64,000 nucleotides of DNA from Lentzea pudingi (GCF_014646255.1 NZ_BMNC01000002.1:124001-188000); one strand, 5' to 3'. Shown: positions 7,928-17,255, counted from the stretch's first letter. Translations and numbers: made by a program. The notes: generated by a model from the sequence alone, not told the origin.

Positions 7928-9184
7928 TCAGTGTTCCCAGACTCCGGGAACAACGATCACGTCGGCTTCGACCGGATCGTCCAACGTCGGTCCGGTTCCG
8001 AAAGCGACGAACGCGACGGCCGCACCCCGAGCGGCCAAATCGCACGCGCCCTCGTGGCGAACCTCGGTGCCGGCGCGCAGGAGCGGGGTCACCGCGGTGA
8101 TCGCCTCGGGCGTGCCGACCACGAACGCCGCGCGCCGGATCTCCGCCTCCGCACGGGGCGTGCGCTGCTCGGCCGCACCCGGCCCCAGTCCGACTAGAGC
8201 GAGCCGGCCGCGTGGCAACACCCGTGCCGCGGCCACGGTCACGTTGTCCCGCTTGAACTTCTCGGCCGCCAGCTCGATCGGCCCGCCGTGCCCGATGCTG
8301 CGCGCACCCCGCAACGCCGCCGCCTCCGCGACGCTCGCGGTGCCCATCGAGTTGCGCACCACCGAACTCGGGTTCGGCACCCCGATCTCGGCCAGCTCCT
8401 CGGTCGGGAACGTCAGCAGCTCCGCCGTGTCGCCGTGCCAGAAACCCCAGTCCTCCACGGCGTCCACGATGCCGGGTTCGTCCGCCTTGACGTCCGCTGT
8501 CGCGAACGCCTTGATGGCCCGCAGGTCCAGCCCGCCCTGGGTGTCCAACTCGGACAGTGCGGCACCGACGCTCGTGGCCGACGCACCCCGAGTGGAACCC
8601 ACCCCGACGACGAGCGTGCGCGGCACGATCCGCAGCACGTGCTCCTTCGCCGCGGCGGCCCGGTCGTCGACGACGATCACCCACGTCGCGTCCTCACCGC
8701 CCGCCACCACGTTGGGCGGCAACGCGGGCAGCGGGAAGTTCAGCGGGTTGCGCAGCACGACCAGCTCGCCTGCCTCGATGGCGGCGGTGCAGGCCGCGAC
8801 GTCGCCGTCCGCCGTGGCGTCGAGCTGCTCGACCAGCTCGTCCAGCATCGAGTCGACCAGCGGCCCGGTCGTCACCACGGCCGTGCGGTTGAGCAGGTCC
8901 GCGACGTGGCGGGTGAACACGTCCGCGTCACCGGCGAGCGCGACGACGAAGTGCTCGTCCACGCACACCACGGCGGGGTCGGATCGCCTGTCCCGCAACA
9001 GGGGCGCGACCAGCCGGACCGCGGACCCCGCGTCCAGGAAGAGCACGACCGCGCCGAGGCGGGGCCAGAGGTTGCGGACGGCGGGCAGGACCTGGCCGTC
9101 CGGGACGACGGCGTCGGCGCCGAGCAGGCCCGCGAGGTCGGCGGCGTCACCGCGCTGGGCGGGACCGGCGAAGACTCCGATCAC
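7928..9184 (-). CDS. cbiG: cobalamin biosynthesis protein, CbiG-like with partial CobJ-like C-terminus
   Basis: About 418 residues. The N-terminal two thirds read as CbiG (cobalt-precorrin-5A hydrolase, opens the delta-lactone during ring contraction): LVVGVGSTRGASA and the downstream SVAEAAAL are typical of the CbiG C-terminal domain. After about residue 315, LALVGLGPGAAEQRTPRAEAEIR begins a precorrin methyltransferase domain like CobJ (C17 methylation), but only about 90 residues follow, ending near VIVVPG, where CobJ would continue for about 120 more. GTG 9184 is preferred because GTGA overlaps the upstream stop; GTG 9199 is in frame. The reading frame just after the stop still looks coding in another phase (see findings). 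Last gene of the riboswitch-led operon. Confidence 0.75.
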   Translation of the reverse strand: MIGVFAGPAQRGDAADLAGLLGADAVVPDGQVLPAVRNLWPRLGAVVLFLDAGSAVRLVAPLLRDRRSDPAVVCVDEHFVVALAGDADVFTRHVADLLNRTAVVTTGPLVDSMLDELVEQLDATADGDVAACTAAIEAGELVVLRNPLNFPLPALPPNVVAGGEDATWVIVVDDRAAAAKEHVLRIVPRTLVVGVGSTRGASATSVGAALSELDTQGGLDLRAIKAFATADVKADEPGIVDAVEDWGFWHGDTAELLTFPTEELAEIGVPNPSSVVRNSMGTASVAEAAALRGARSIGHGGPIELAAEKFKRDNVTVAAARVLPRGRLALVGLGPGAAEQRTPRAEAEIRRAAFVVGTPEAITAVTPLLRAGTEVRHEGACDLAARGAAVAFVAFGTGPTLDDPVEADVIVVPGVWEH

Positions 9185-10002
9185 TTCTTGGTTCCCCACA
9201 GCAAGGTCACCGGAACAGCCGGGGCGAATCCCGAGTCCAGCAGGCGCGAGGCGGTCCAGTGCACGCCCTCCACCTCGTACCCGGCGGCCGCCAACGCGTC
9301 ACGCGCGGGCACGATCTCGTCCACGCTCTCGGTCGCGACGACCACGCGCCGGGCCGACACCGCCGCCGCGGCCTTGACCGTGCCGATCTCACCCCGGCCG
9401 ACGAACACCGCGTCCGGGCGCGGCAACGAGGGCGCGTCCAGCTCGGACTCCTCGACGCGGACGTCGACGCCGTGCGCCGAGGCGTTCGCGATGAGCCGCA
9501 CGCACTGCACGGGGTCCGGCTCGACCGCGATCACCGCGGCACCCAGCCGGGCGCACTCCACGCCGACCGCGCCGGAACCCGCGAGCACGTCCCACACCAG
9601 CACGCCGGGGCGCGGGGCGAGCCGGGCCAGCACGAACGCGCGCACCTCGGCGCCGAGCACGTGAGCTCGGCTCGCGAAGGCGTCGTCCGGGAGGGCCCAG
9701 CCGTCGTTGGAACGGAGGAACTCGTTGTCCGCCAGGCACAGCACGGCGTCCGGCGCGGTCCAGCGGCGCGTCACCGCGTCCCTCGGGTCGACCGCGACCA
9801 GCTCACCGGAGTCCTGCACCGTCAGCGTGCGGCGCCAGCCGGCGAGGCCCGCGCCGATCTCGGCCGGGCCGACGCCCTCGGCGAGCCTGACGATCACGGC
9901 GGAGTGGGCGCGGCACACGTTCAGCGCGGGGCGCAGGCCGTCCGCCGCGTCGACGATCTCGACGGGACGGCCCGCTGCCTCCAGCAGCTTCTCGAGGGAC
10001 AT
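9181..10002 (-). CDS. cobL: precorrin-6Y methyltransferase-like protein: CbiT with truncated CbiE part
   Basis: 273 residues, against about 400 for full CobL. The C-terminal half is CbiT-like (precorrin-6B/8 C15 methylation with C12 decarboxylation): LVWDVLAGSGAVGVECARLG is the SAM-binding glycine motif and AVIAVEPDP follows. The N-terminal 110 residues match only the second half of the CbiE domain; the CbiE opening SAM motif is absent. The ATG forms a TGATG overlap with cobM, so the start is firm and the shortening is real in this sequence. C5 methylation may therefore be supplied elsewhere. Overlaps the next gene by 4 bases, implying translational coupling. Confidence 0.78.
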   Translation of the reverse strand: MSLEKLLEAAGRPVEIVDAADGLRPALNVCRAHSAVIVRLAEGVGPAEIGAGLAGWRRTLTVQDSGELVAVDPRDAVTRRWTAPDAVLCLADNEFLRSNDGWALPDDAFASRAHVLGAEVRAFVLARLAPRPGVLVWDVLAGSGAVGVECARLGAAVIAVEPDPVQCVRLIANASAHGVDVRVEESELDAPSLPRPDAVFVGRGEIGTVKAAAAVSARRVVVATESVDEIVPARDALAAAGYEVEGVHWTASRLLDSGFAPAVPVTLLWGTKK

Positions 10003-11048
10003 CAGTTAGCGGACCGCTTGGGCTTGCGGACCGGCTTCTTGCGCGCGGAGGTCGAGGCGTTGACCGTCGGCGGCTTCGGCATCTCCGCCGCGACCACCGT
10101 CAGCTTCGGCTTCGGAGCGGGCTCCTCGGCGGGCTTGCGCACCGACTGCTGTATTTCCTCCACCGCCGTCCACGCCGGGTTCGGCTCGGCGACGGGAGCG
10201 GTCGACGCGGCGGGGATGGGCTCGTCCGGACGCGCCGGGATCGGCTCGTCCACGCGCGTCGCGATGCGCGTGGCGGCACGGCGCGACCACTTCGTCGGGC
10301 GGGCGGCGCGCAACGGCTCGTCGACCGACGTCGTCGCCGAGGTCGACACCCGGCGCGTGGGCGCCTTCACGGCCGCACCGACGAGGAACAGCGTCGGGCG
10401 GTACAGCTTGTGCTTCTTCACGACCGACTCCAGCTCGCCGACCGTGGTGTGCACGACCAGCTCGTCGGCCTGGCTCACCTTGTACGCGACGACGACCGGC
10501 GTGGCCTCGGAGTACCCGCCCTGCAGCAGCTTCTCCACGAACTGGCCGGTGCGCGCGCCCGAGACCGTGGCGGCCATCGTGGTCTGCAGCGCGGCGAACT
10601 CGCTGACGCGTTCGCTGCTCTCCGGCGAGATCAGCACCGTGGAGAACGCCTCGGTCTGCGTGAGCTCGCGCCCGATCTTGGCGGCCGCCGCGGCGACGAC
10701 GGACACGCCCGGCACGACCTCGACCTCGAGGCCGAGGCGCACGCACAGGTCGTGCTGCTCCTGGACGCCACCACCGGTCGCGGCGTCGCCGGAGTGCAGG
10801 CGCACCACGACCTGGCGCGACGCGGCGGCACGGCGGTACAGGTCGGTGATCTCCTCCGGCGTGACGCGCGAGAAGTCGACCAGGTCGGCGTCGGCGCGGG
10901 CGTGCTCGCGGACGCATTCGGCGTCCACCGCCGTGGGCGCCCAGATGACGACGTCGGCTTCGGCGATGCGGCGCGCGCCTCGGAGGGTGATGAGGTCGGC
11001 GGCACCGGGACCGGCGCCGACGAAGGTGACCCGACCGGTCGTCGTCAC
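10002..11048 (-). CDS. cobM: precorrin-4 C11-methyltransferase with long disordered tail
   Basis: SAM-dependent methyltransferase of the aerobic or anaerobic corrin pathway (CobM/CbiF). VTFVGAGPGAADLITLRG opens the domain, VVRLHSGDAATGGG and VEVVPGVSVVAAAAAK follow, all family motifs, and the fold ends near residue 250. The remaining 95 or so residues are rich in Pro, Ala, Arg and Lys, ending KKPVRKPKRSAN; this tail is not part of the usual enzyme (about 250 residues) and is probably disordered and basic. GTG 11048 has GGAG five bases upstream. It starts 34 bases after cobB and overlaps cobL by one base. Confidence 0.9.
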   Translation of the reverse strand: MTTTGRVTFVGAGPGAADLITLRGARRIAEADVVIWAPTAVDAECVREHARADADLVDFSRVTPEEITDLYRRAAASRQVVVRLHSGDAATGGGVQEQHDLCVRLGLEVEVVPGVSVVAAAAAKIGRELTQTEAFSTVLISPESSERVSEFAALQTTMAATVSGARTGQFVEKLLQGGYSEATPVVVAYKVSQADELVVHTTVGELESVVKKHKLYRPTLFLVGAAVKAPTRRVSTSATTSVDEPLRAARPTKWSRRAATRIATRVDEPIPARPDEPIPAASTAPVAEPNPAWTAVEEIQQSVRKPAEEPAPKPKLTVVAAEMPKPPTVNASTSARKKPVRKPKRSAN

Positions 11049-11081
11049 GACAGCTCCACAGGGGGTTTCGGGGAGAGAGAC

Positions 11082-12458
11082 TTAAGCGAAGACCGTACCG
11101 TCTGCCACTCCGGCCACGAACGGGTGGCAGGCCCGCACGAACCGGGCAACGGCCTCCGGATCACCGGCCGGGTGCGTGTGGAGGTACGAGGCGTGCACGC
11201 CGCCCACCACGAACCCTTCGGCGACGGGCCGTGAGTCGACGCCGCGCCACTGCCACGCGGGCGGGGTCGAGTGCGGCGTGGACAGCTGGGTCCGGTGGAA
11301 CTCGTGGCCGGTCACGCGGCTGCCCGGCGGGTGCAGCGGCGAGCTCGTGGACGCCACCGCGTCCCGGTAGCCGAGAGTCAGCTTAGGGGTCATGAACCCC
11401 TCGGCGTCGAGCACGCCGCACATCGGGTGCCCGTCGAGCGACCGCGCGAGGTACAGCAACCCTCCGCACTCGGCGTGGACCGGCGCACCCGATCGAGCGA
11501 ACCGAGCCACCGCCTCCCGCAACTTCACGTTGCCCGACAGCGCTTCCGCGTGCTGCTCGGGAAATCCGCCCGGCAGGACCAGCCCAGCGGTGCCCTCCGG
11601 AAGGTCCTCGTCGTGGAGCGGGTCGAGGACGGCCACCGCCGCACCCGCCGCTCTCAGCACCTCGACGTGCTCGGCGTAGCCGAACGTGAAGGCCGCTCCC
11701 CCCGCGACGGCGACCACCGGTTCGTCCTTGACGCGTTCGACCTGCGGTTCCCACGCGGCGACGGCCATCGCGGGCACCGACTGCGCCAGCCTGCGGACCG
11801 CGTCGAGGTCGACGTGCTTGGCCACGGCGTCAGCGATCGCGTCCACCGCGGCCACGGCCTCCGGCCCGTGCTCGGCCGCCGTCACGAGCCCCAGATGCCG
11901 TGAGGGCAAGGAGAACTGCGGATCGCGCGGCAGCACGCCGAGCACGTCGAGGCCCACCTCGTCGCACGCCGACCGCAGCACCTGCTCGTGCCGTTCCGAG
12001 CCGACCTGGTTGAGGATCACGCCACCCAGCCGGACGGTCGGGTCGTAGCCGCGGAACCCGTGCAGCAGCGCGGCGAGCGAGCGGCTCTGCCCGCGAGCGT
12101 CCACGACGAACAGCACCGGCGCGTTGATCAGCTTGGCGACGTGCGCGGTCGAGCCGATGCCCGCGGTGTCGATGCGGCCGTCGAACAGCCCCATCACGCC
12201 CTCGACCACGGCGATGTCGCAGCCCTTGGAACCGTGCGCGAAGAGACCCGGGACGCGGTGCTCGCCGACCATGACCGGGTCGAGGTTGCGGCCAGGGCGG
12301 TTGGTGGCGAGCGAGTGGTAGCCGGGGTCGATGTAGTCGGGGCCGACCTTGAACGGCGCGACCCGCGACCCGGCGCGGCGCAACGCGGCCATCAGGCCGG
12401 TCGCGACGGTGGTCTTGCCGCTGCCCGAGGCAGGGGCGGCGACGACCAGCCTGTTCAC
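11082..12458 (-). CDS. cobB: cobyrinic acid a,c-diamide synthase
   Basis: 458-residue glutamine-dependent amidase that amidates the a and c carboxylates of cobyrinic acid (CobB/CbiA). The ATP domain opens with VVAAPASGSGKTT (P-loop), followed by VGPDYIDPGYH and VVEGVMGLFDG, which are characteristic. The C-terminal class-I glutaminase domain holds the nucleophile in HAECGGLLYL and a histidine in LHTHPAG. The true start is GTG 12458, overlapping the cobO stop as GTGA; the longer open frame upstream is the antisense-phase shadow of cobO. Length is normal. Confidence 0.94.
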   Translation of the reverse strand: MNRLVVAAPASGSGKTTVATGLMAALRRAGSRVAPFKVGPDYIDPGYHSLATNRPGRNLDPVMVGEHRVPGLFAHGSKGCDIAVVEGVMGLFDGRIDTAGIGSTAHVAKLINAPVLFVVDARGQSRSLAALLHGFRGYDPTVRLGGVILNQVGSERHEQVLRSACDEVGLDVLGVLPRDPQFSLPSRHLGLVTAAEHGPEAVAAVDAIADAVAKHVDLDAVRRLAQSVPAMAVAAWEPQVERVKDEPVVAVAGGAAFTFGYAEHVEVLRAAGAAVAVLDPLHDEDLPEGTAGLVLPGGFPEQHAEALSGNVKLREAVARFARSGAPVHAECGGLLYLARSLDGHPMCGVLDAEGFMTPKLTLGYRDAVASTSSPLHPPGSRVTGHEFHRTQLSTPHSTPPAWQWRGVDSRPVAEGFVVGGVHASYLHTHPAGDPEAVARFVRACHPFVAGVADGTVFA

Positions 12459-13069
12459 CACTCGATCCCCCGCTGCCCCTTCTGACCGGCGTCCATCGGG
12501 TGCTTGACCTTGGTCATCTCCACCACGAGGTCGGCGGCGTCGATCAACTTCTGCGGCGCGTACCGGCCGGTGATCACGACGTGCTGGTGGCCGGGCCTGT
12601 TCGCCAGCACCTCGACCACCTCGTCGACGTCGATCCACCCCCAGTGCAGCGGGTAGGTGAACTCGTCGAGCACGTAGAAGCCGTGGCGTTCGGCCCGGAT
12701 GCGCCGCGCGATCTCCGCCCAGCCCTCCCGCGCGGCCGAGGCGTGGTCGTCCTCGGTGCCCTGCTTGCGGGTCCAGGACCAGCCCTCGCCCATCTTGTGC
12801 CACTCGACGGCGCCGCCCTCGCCGGTCTCGTCGTGCAGCCGGCCGAGCGCCTTGAACGCCGACTCCTCGCCGACCTTCCACTTGGCGGACTTCACGAACT
12901 GGAACACGCCGATGTCCCAGCCCTGGTTCCAGCCGCGCAGCGCCATGCCGAACGCCGACGTCGACTTCCCCTTCATCTCACCGGTGTGCAACATCAGCAA
13001 CGGCCGGTTGCGGCGCTGACGGGTGGTCAGGCCGTCCTTCGGCACCTCGGTGGGTTGTCCTTGCGGCAC
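12455..13069 (-). CDS. cobO: cob(I)yrinic acid a,c-diamide adenosyltransferase
   Basis: 204-residue BtuR/CobO-type corrinoid adenosyltransferase, which attaches the 5'-deoxyadenosyl ligand to cobalt(I) using ATP. LHTGEMKGKSTSAFG near residue 28 is the family P-loop (GxxxGKS), and VLDEFTYPLHWGWI and VVITGRYAP are conserved further on. GTG 13069 has AGGAG six bases upstream; the upstream chelatase stop codon lies directly against this site, so the two genes are tightly coupled. Length is typical. Confidence 0.94.
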   Translation of the reverse strand: MPQGQPTEVPKDGLTTRQRRNRPLLMLHTGEMKGKSTSAFGMALRGWNQGWDIGVFQFVKSAKWKVGEESAFKALGRLHDETGEGGAVEWHKMGEGWSWTRKQGTEDDHASAAREGWAEIARRIRAERHGFYVLDEFTYPLHWGWIDVDEVVEVLANRPGHQHVVITGRYAPQKLIDAADLVVEMTKVKHPMDAGQKGQRGIEW

Positions 13070-13079
13070 GTCAAGCTCC

Positions 13080-14984
13080 TTACGCGGCCCGGACGACGCC
13101 GGCGAGGTGGTCTGCGGACAGCTGGTCGAGACGGACGCAGGTGCCCTGCAGCGCTTCGGCGATCTTCTGGGCGAGGCCGAGGCGGACGTGGCCCTGTTCG
13201 CAGTCGACGACCACGACGGCCGTCTGCTCCAAGAGCCCCGCTGCCTTCAGCGCGTCCTTGGTCGGGTCGCCGCCGAGGCCGGACGACGTCGCGCGGCCGT
13301 CCGTCAGCAGCACCACCAAGGGCCGCTTCCGCGGGTCGCGCATCCGTTCGATCTCGAGGACGCGGTGGGCCTTCAGCAGGCCGTCCGCGAGCGGGGTGCG
13401 GCCGCCGGTGCGCATCTTCTTCAGGCGCGTGGCCGCCGCGTCGACGGACGTGGTCGGAGGCAGGGCGACCTCGGCGGTCTGCCCGCGGAACGTCACCACG
13501 CCGACCTTGTCCCGGCGCTGGTAGGCGTCGCGCAGCAACGAGATCACCGCGCCGCTGACCGCCGACATCCGCTTCTGCGCCGCCATCGAGCCGGAGGCGT
13601 CGACGACGAACAGGACGAGGTTCGACTCCTTGCCCTCCCGCACGGCCTTGCGCAGGTCGGCGGCGGTGAGCAGCAGTCCGGGACCGCTGCGGCCACGTGC
13701 TGCCTGGTGCGGCGCGGCGTTCGTCAGGGTGTCGACCAGGTGGATCCCGTTGCCGTCCACTGTGGACGAGCGGACGATCCGGCCGGTGCGGGCACGGGCC
13801 CGGGAACGCTTGCCCGGTGCGCCCTCGCCGACTCCGGGGACCTCCAGCAGCCGCGCCTTGAACGCGGGCGCGGGCTCCGGTGCCGGACGGTCCCGGGGCG
13901 CGTTCCCGTTGCCCTTCGGGCCGTCCTGCGGTTCGGGCAGCTCGCCGCCGCCGGGACCGTCGTCGTCCGGGCCGTCGTCGGGATCCGAAGCGTGCTCGGC
14001 AGCCTGGCGCATCGCGTCCTCGAGCTGCTGCTCCTCGATGCCGGGCTCGTCGAACGGGTCGCGGCGGCGCCGGTGCGGCAGGGCGAGCCTGACCGCGGTC
14101 TCGACGTCCTGCTCCTCGACCTCCGAAGCACCTCGCCACGCCGCGTGGGCGGTGGCGGCACGGGCGACGACGAGGTCCGCGCGCATGCCGTCGACCTCGA
14201 AAGCCGCGCAGACGGCGGCGATCCGGCGCAGCTCTCCGTCCGGAAGGGACACTCCCGGCAGCTTCGAGCGCGCCTCGGTGATCTGCTGCTTGAGCTCGGC
14301 GTCCGCGCCGGCCCACTTCGCCGCGAACGTCACGGGGTCGGCCTCGTAGGCGAGCCGGCGCCGGATGACCTCGGTGCGCACGCCGACGTCCCGCGCGGCC
14401 TTCACCGCCACGGTCAGCCCGAACCGGTCGAGCAGCTGCGGCCGCAGCTCGCCCTCCTCCGGGTTCATGGTGCCGACCAGCAGGAACTGGGACGGGTGCG
14501 AGATCGAGACGCCCTCGCGCTCGACGTGCGCACGGCCCATGGCGGCGGCGTCGAGCAGCAGGTCGACCAGGTGGTCGTGCAGGAGGTTGACCTCGTCGAC
14601 GTAGAGCACGCCCCGGTGCGCCGCGGCCAGCAGGCCGGGCTGGAACGCCCGCACGCCCTCGGTCAGCGCCTTCTCCAGGTCGAGCGACCCGACCAGCCGG
14701 TCCTCGGTGGCGCCGACGGGCAGCTCCACGAGCCGGGCAGGCCGCCGGTCGACGCCCTCGTGCGGTGCGTCGGGGCAGTCCGCGGTGCCGGGCACGCAGC
14801 CGAACCGGCAGCCGTGGGACACGTCGAGCTCGGGCAGCAGCGCGGCGAGGGCGCGCACGATGGTCGACTTCGCGGTCCCCTTCTCGCCGCGGACGAGGAC
14901 GCCGCCGATGCCGGGGTGCACGGCGTTCAGCAGCAGGGCCAGCCGGAGGTCGTCGTGTCCGACGACAGCCGAAAAGGGGAACAT
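13080..14984 (-). CDS. magnesium/cobalt chelatase AAA+ and VWA subunit (ChlI-ChlD fusion)
   Basis: 634-residue motor subunit, similar in form to M. tuberculosis Rv2850c. The N-terminal AAA+ module has GEKGTAKST (Walker A), [10 protein letters not shown] (Walker B) and [20 protein letters not shown] (sensor region). An acidic/proline linker at roughly 330-440 leads to a von Willebrand A domain with the metal site DASGSM and TGGRTP/LTDGRA. Such proteins drive cobalt insertion with CobN; no cobN lies in the window. ATG 14984 is chosen because the longer frame runs through the riboswitch. First gene of the operon. Confidence 0.88.
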   Translation of the reverse strand: MFPFSAVVGHDDLRLALLLNAVHPGIGGVLVRGEKGTAKSTIVRALAALLPELDVSHGCRFGCVPGTADCPDAPHEGVDRRPARLVELPVGATEDRLVGSLDLEKALTEGVRAFQPGLLAAAHRGVLYVDEVNLLHDHLVDLLLDAAAMGRAHVEREGVSISHPSQFLLVGTMNPEEGELRPQLLDRFGLTVAVKAARDVGVRTEVIRRRLAYEADPVTFAAKWAGADAELKQQITEARSKLPGVSLPDGELRRIAAVCAAFEVDGMRADLVVARAATAHAAWRGASEVEEQDVETAVRLALPHRRRRDPFDEPGIEEQQLEDAMRQAAEHASDPDDGPDDDGPGGGELPEPQDGPKGNGNAPRDRPAPEPAPAFKARLLEVPGVGEGAPGKRSRARARTGRIVRSSTVDGNGIHLVDTLTNAAPHQAARGRSGPGLLLTAADLRKAVREGKESNLVLFVVDASGSMAAQKRMSAVSGAVISLLRDAYQRRDKVGVVTFRGQTAEVALPPTTSVDAAATRLKKMRTGGRTPLADGLLKAHRVLEIERMRDPRKRPLVVLLTDGRATSSGLGGDPTKDALKAAGLLEQTAVVVVDCEQGHVRLGLAQKIAEALQGTCVRLDQLSADHLAGVVRAA

Positions 14985-15035
14985 GCTCGGCGATGTCCTT
15001 TCCTCGGGTGTCCACGCCCGTGGTGAGGTGAAGAG

Positions 15036-15150
15036 GGGGACGAGTTCCTGACTCCCGACACGCGGTCGGTCACAGTCGCGGGACGGCGCCGGAGTCACAC
15101 CGGCTTCCTCGCACTCCCCTCACAGCCCCGGCATCGTCGCACTTCGCACG
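15036..15150 (-). ncRNA. cobalamin (B12) riboswitch
   Basis: Read on the minus strand, the leader contains GCCGGTGTGACTCCGGC, then CCGTCCCGCGACTGTGA, the hallmark core of cobalamin riboswitches, and then the B12-box-like GAGTCAGGAACTCG (around 15043-15056). The order and spacing fit the class. It lies about 50 bases before the chelatase start, so B12 most likely represses the whole operon from the chelatase through cbiG. The 5' limit is approximate. Confidence 0.88.
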
Positions 15151-15174
15151 GCCGGGTCCAACAGCCACGTCGCC

Positions 15175-16137
15175 CTAGACCCGGCTGAGGAACTCCTCCC
15201 AGGCCGCCCGGACCTCGTCCGCCGTCCACTCCAGCGCGGGTTCGGCGATCGTGACCTCGGTCTTCGCGAGCGTCCCGTCCCGCCAGAACCCGCCGAGGAA
15301 CTTCCCGCTCACCTCCTTGAGGTGTGCGGGATCACCGGGCAGGTGCAGCGCGAACTGGTGGGTGTGCGGCTCGGGCAGGCCCATGGCGGCGGCCACGACC
15401 TTGGCGTGCTCGACGTACGCGCCGAGCCTCGGCAGCACGGTGTCCAGGCCGTGCAACGCCGACAACGCGGCCGGCCACTGCTGGAACAGCATGCCGCCGT
15501 ACCGGTGCCGCCAGACCCGTGCCTGGTCGACGAAGTCCTGGCTGCCCGCGAGCGCCGCGCCGGAGATGCCCTCCAGCGACTTGTAGAACGACACGTAGAC
15601 CGAGTCGAACAGGCCCGCGATCTCCTCCAGCGGCTTGCCCAGGCCGTACGTGCTCTCCCACAGCCGCGCGCCGTCGAGGTGCACGACCGCGTCCCGTTCC
15701 CGGGCGAGGTCGACCATCGAGGTCAGCTCGTCCCAGGCCGGCAGCACGAACCCGGCCTCGCGGTCCGGCACTTCGAGCAGGAGCGTGCCGAACGGCTCGG
15801 GGCACGAGCCGATGTCGGCGTTGCGCACCTTGATCGGCCGCAGACCGGACAGCACGGTCAGCGCGTCGTCCTCGTGGTGCAGCGGGTGCGCCTGCGGGTG
15901 CATCGCGACGATCGGGTTGTGCGTGCGGTCGGCCCAGCACTTCAGTGCGATCTGCTGCGCCATGGTCCCGGTCGGCACGAACAGCGCGGCCTCGGTGCCC
16001 AGCAGCTGGGCCACGCGGCTCTCCAGCGCGCCCACCGGGCCGCCGTCGCCGTAGCGGTCGGGGTCGACGTCCGGCACGGGGCCGAGCGCCTCCAGCAGCG
16101 TCTTCTTGCGGACTCCGGAGAGCTGACGGTTCAACAC
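15175..16137 (-). CDS. threonine aldolase / beta-eliminating lyase family PLP enzyme
   Basis: 320 residues. The fold type I PLP enzyme shows FVPTGTMAQQIALK, VVHLDGARLWES (Asp binding the pyridine nitrogen) and VYVSFYKSLEGISGA with the PLP lysine in FYKSLEG. These match low-specificity L-threonine aldolases, which split threonine to glycine and acetaldehyde. It is slightly shorter than the usual 340 or so at the N-terminus. The exact substrate is not certain. It ends just before the riboswitch of the next operon; the P450 gene is upstream on the same strand, 19 bases away. Confidence 0.85.
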   Translation of the reverse strand: MLNRQLSGVRKKTLLEALGPVPDVDPDRYGDGGPVGALESRVAQLLGTEAALFVPTGTMAQQIALKCWADRTHNPIVAMHPQAHPLHHEDDALTVLSGLRPIKVRNADIGSCPEPFGTLLLEVPDREAGFVLPAWDELTSMVDLARERDAVVHLDGARLWESTYGLGKPLEEIAGLFDSVYVSFYKSLEGISGAALAGSQDFVDQARVWRHRYGGMLFQQWPAALSALHGLDTVLPRLGAYVEHAKVVAAAMGLPEPHTHQFALHLPGDPAHLKEVSGKFLGGFWRDGTLAKTEVTIAEPALEWTADEVRAAWEEFLSRV

Positions 16138-16156
16138 CCCAGCATCAAACCTCAGG

Positions 16157-17227
16157 TCAGCGGCTCACGGCCACCGACTTCGGCGCGCGGAACGACAGCA
16201 GGTTCAACCACTCCGGATCCGGACCGACGAGATGCAGCGACGGCTCGTGCTCGGCCACCGTCCGCAAGGTCACGACGGCTTCCAACCGGGCCAGCCCGGC
16301 ACCGAGGCAGAAGTGGCGGCCGTACCCGAACGCGAGATGCCGCGAATCGGTTTCCTTACCGCTCAACAACAACACGAGCTCCGCACCGGCAGGCACGTGC
16401 ACACCGGACAACACCACGTCACGCGCGGTCAGCCGCCGCCACGTGACCACGGGCGTCTCGGTCCGCAGCACGTCCTCGATGAACACCTCGGCCACGCCCG
16501 GCTCGGGCAGCCGGGCCCACAGCGAACGGTCCTGCAACGCGCGGCGCAGCGCCGTGGACAACAGCTGGGTCGTCGTCTCCTGGCCCGCGATCAACAGGAA
16601 GTAGCAGAGGCCCGCGGAGTCCTCAGCGGACACCCCGGCGTCGGCCAGCGCGCAGAACAGCCCGCCGTCCCGCGCGTGGTAGCGCTTGATCAGCCACTGG
16701 TGGAAGTCGCCGACCTCGTCGACCAGCTCCAACTGCCGTTCGCGGGTGATGTCACCCCAGAAGAACTCCAGCGAGCCGGAGCTCCACCGCTTCAATGTAG
16801 GAATGTCAACATTCGGACAATCGAGCAATTCCATCAGCACGATCGCGGGCAGGTCCCACGCCAGGTCGCGCACGAGATCCGCGCCACCCAGCCGTTCCAA
16901 AACGAGGGACCGGATGCGAGGCTCCGCAGCGGCAACGCGAGCGGGTGTGAAGAACGACGCCACGAGCCGCCGCAGCGAGGCGTGCGACGAGGACCCGTTG
17001 TTCGCGAGCGTCGGCGGCAGCGAGAAGCGGGCTCGGACCAGCGACCGCAACGCCGCCGGGGCCACCAGCGTCACGGCGGTCAGCGCGTTGTCGGGCAGGT
17101 ACGTCACCGGATCGGCCAGCACGGCACGCACGTCGTCGTAGTCGGACACCACCCAGCGTCCGCCGGCGAACTGCACCGGCGAGGTGAGTTCGGCGCGCGT
17201 GAAGGTGAACAGGTCCACGAGCGGCAC
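16157..17227 (-). CDS. cytochrome P450 with an Asp in place of the ExxR glutamate
   Basis: About 356 residues, shorter than the usual 400 because the N-terminus is brief. The oxygen-activating I-helix AGQETT (214-219) and the heme-thiolate loop FGYGRHFCLG (Cys307) are intact. In the K-helix, the usual EELLRYETPV reads EDVLRTETPV (251-260), so the nearly invariant glutamate of ExxR is Asp252, with Arg255 kept. GTG 17227 is the only sensible start: further upstream the frame enters the divergent bioF. The 28-base gap to bioF suggests a shared control region. The adjacency recalls BioI (a P450 making pimeloyl for biotin), but this is inference. Confidence 0.88.
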   Translation of the reverse strand: MPLVDLFTFTRAELTSPVQFAGGRWVVSDYDDVRAVLADPVTYLPDNALTAVTLVAPAALRSLVRARFSLPPTLANNGSSSHASLRRLVASFFTPARVAAAEPRIRSLVLERLGGADLVRDLAWDLPAIVLMELLDCPNVDIPTLKRWSSGSLEFFWGDITRERQLELVDEVGDFHQWLIKRYHARDGGLFCALADAGVSAEDSAGLCYFLLIAGQETTTQLLSTALRRALQDRSLWARLPEPGVAEVFIEDVLRTETPVVTWRRLTARDVVLSGVHVPAGAELVLLLSGKETDSRHLAFGYGRHFCLGAGLARLEAVVTLRTVAEHEPSLHLVGPDPEWLNLLSFRAPKSVAVSR

Positions 17228-17255
17228 GCTAGCGGGCGGATGGGAGACTCGGCCG

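Noticed and set aside
13027..15015. Long minus-strand frame (662 codons) rich in Arg/Ala/Gly over the chelatase gene
   Set aside because: Alternate-phase shadow of the chelatase subunit: no domains, highly Arg-biased composition, and it crosses the riboswitch and operon boundaries.
14985..15098. N-terminal extension of the chelatase from 15098
   Set aside because: It would translate the cobalamin riboswitch; the family N-terminus ([12 protein letters not shown]) starts at 14984.
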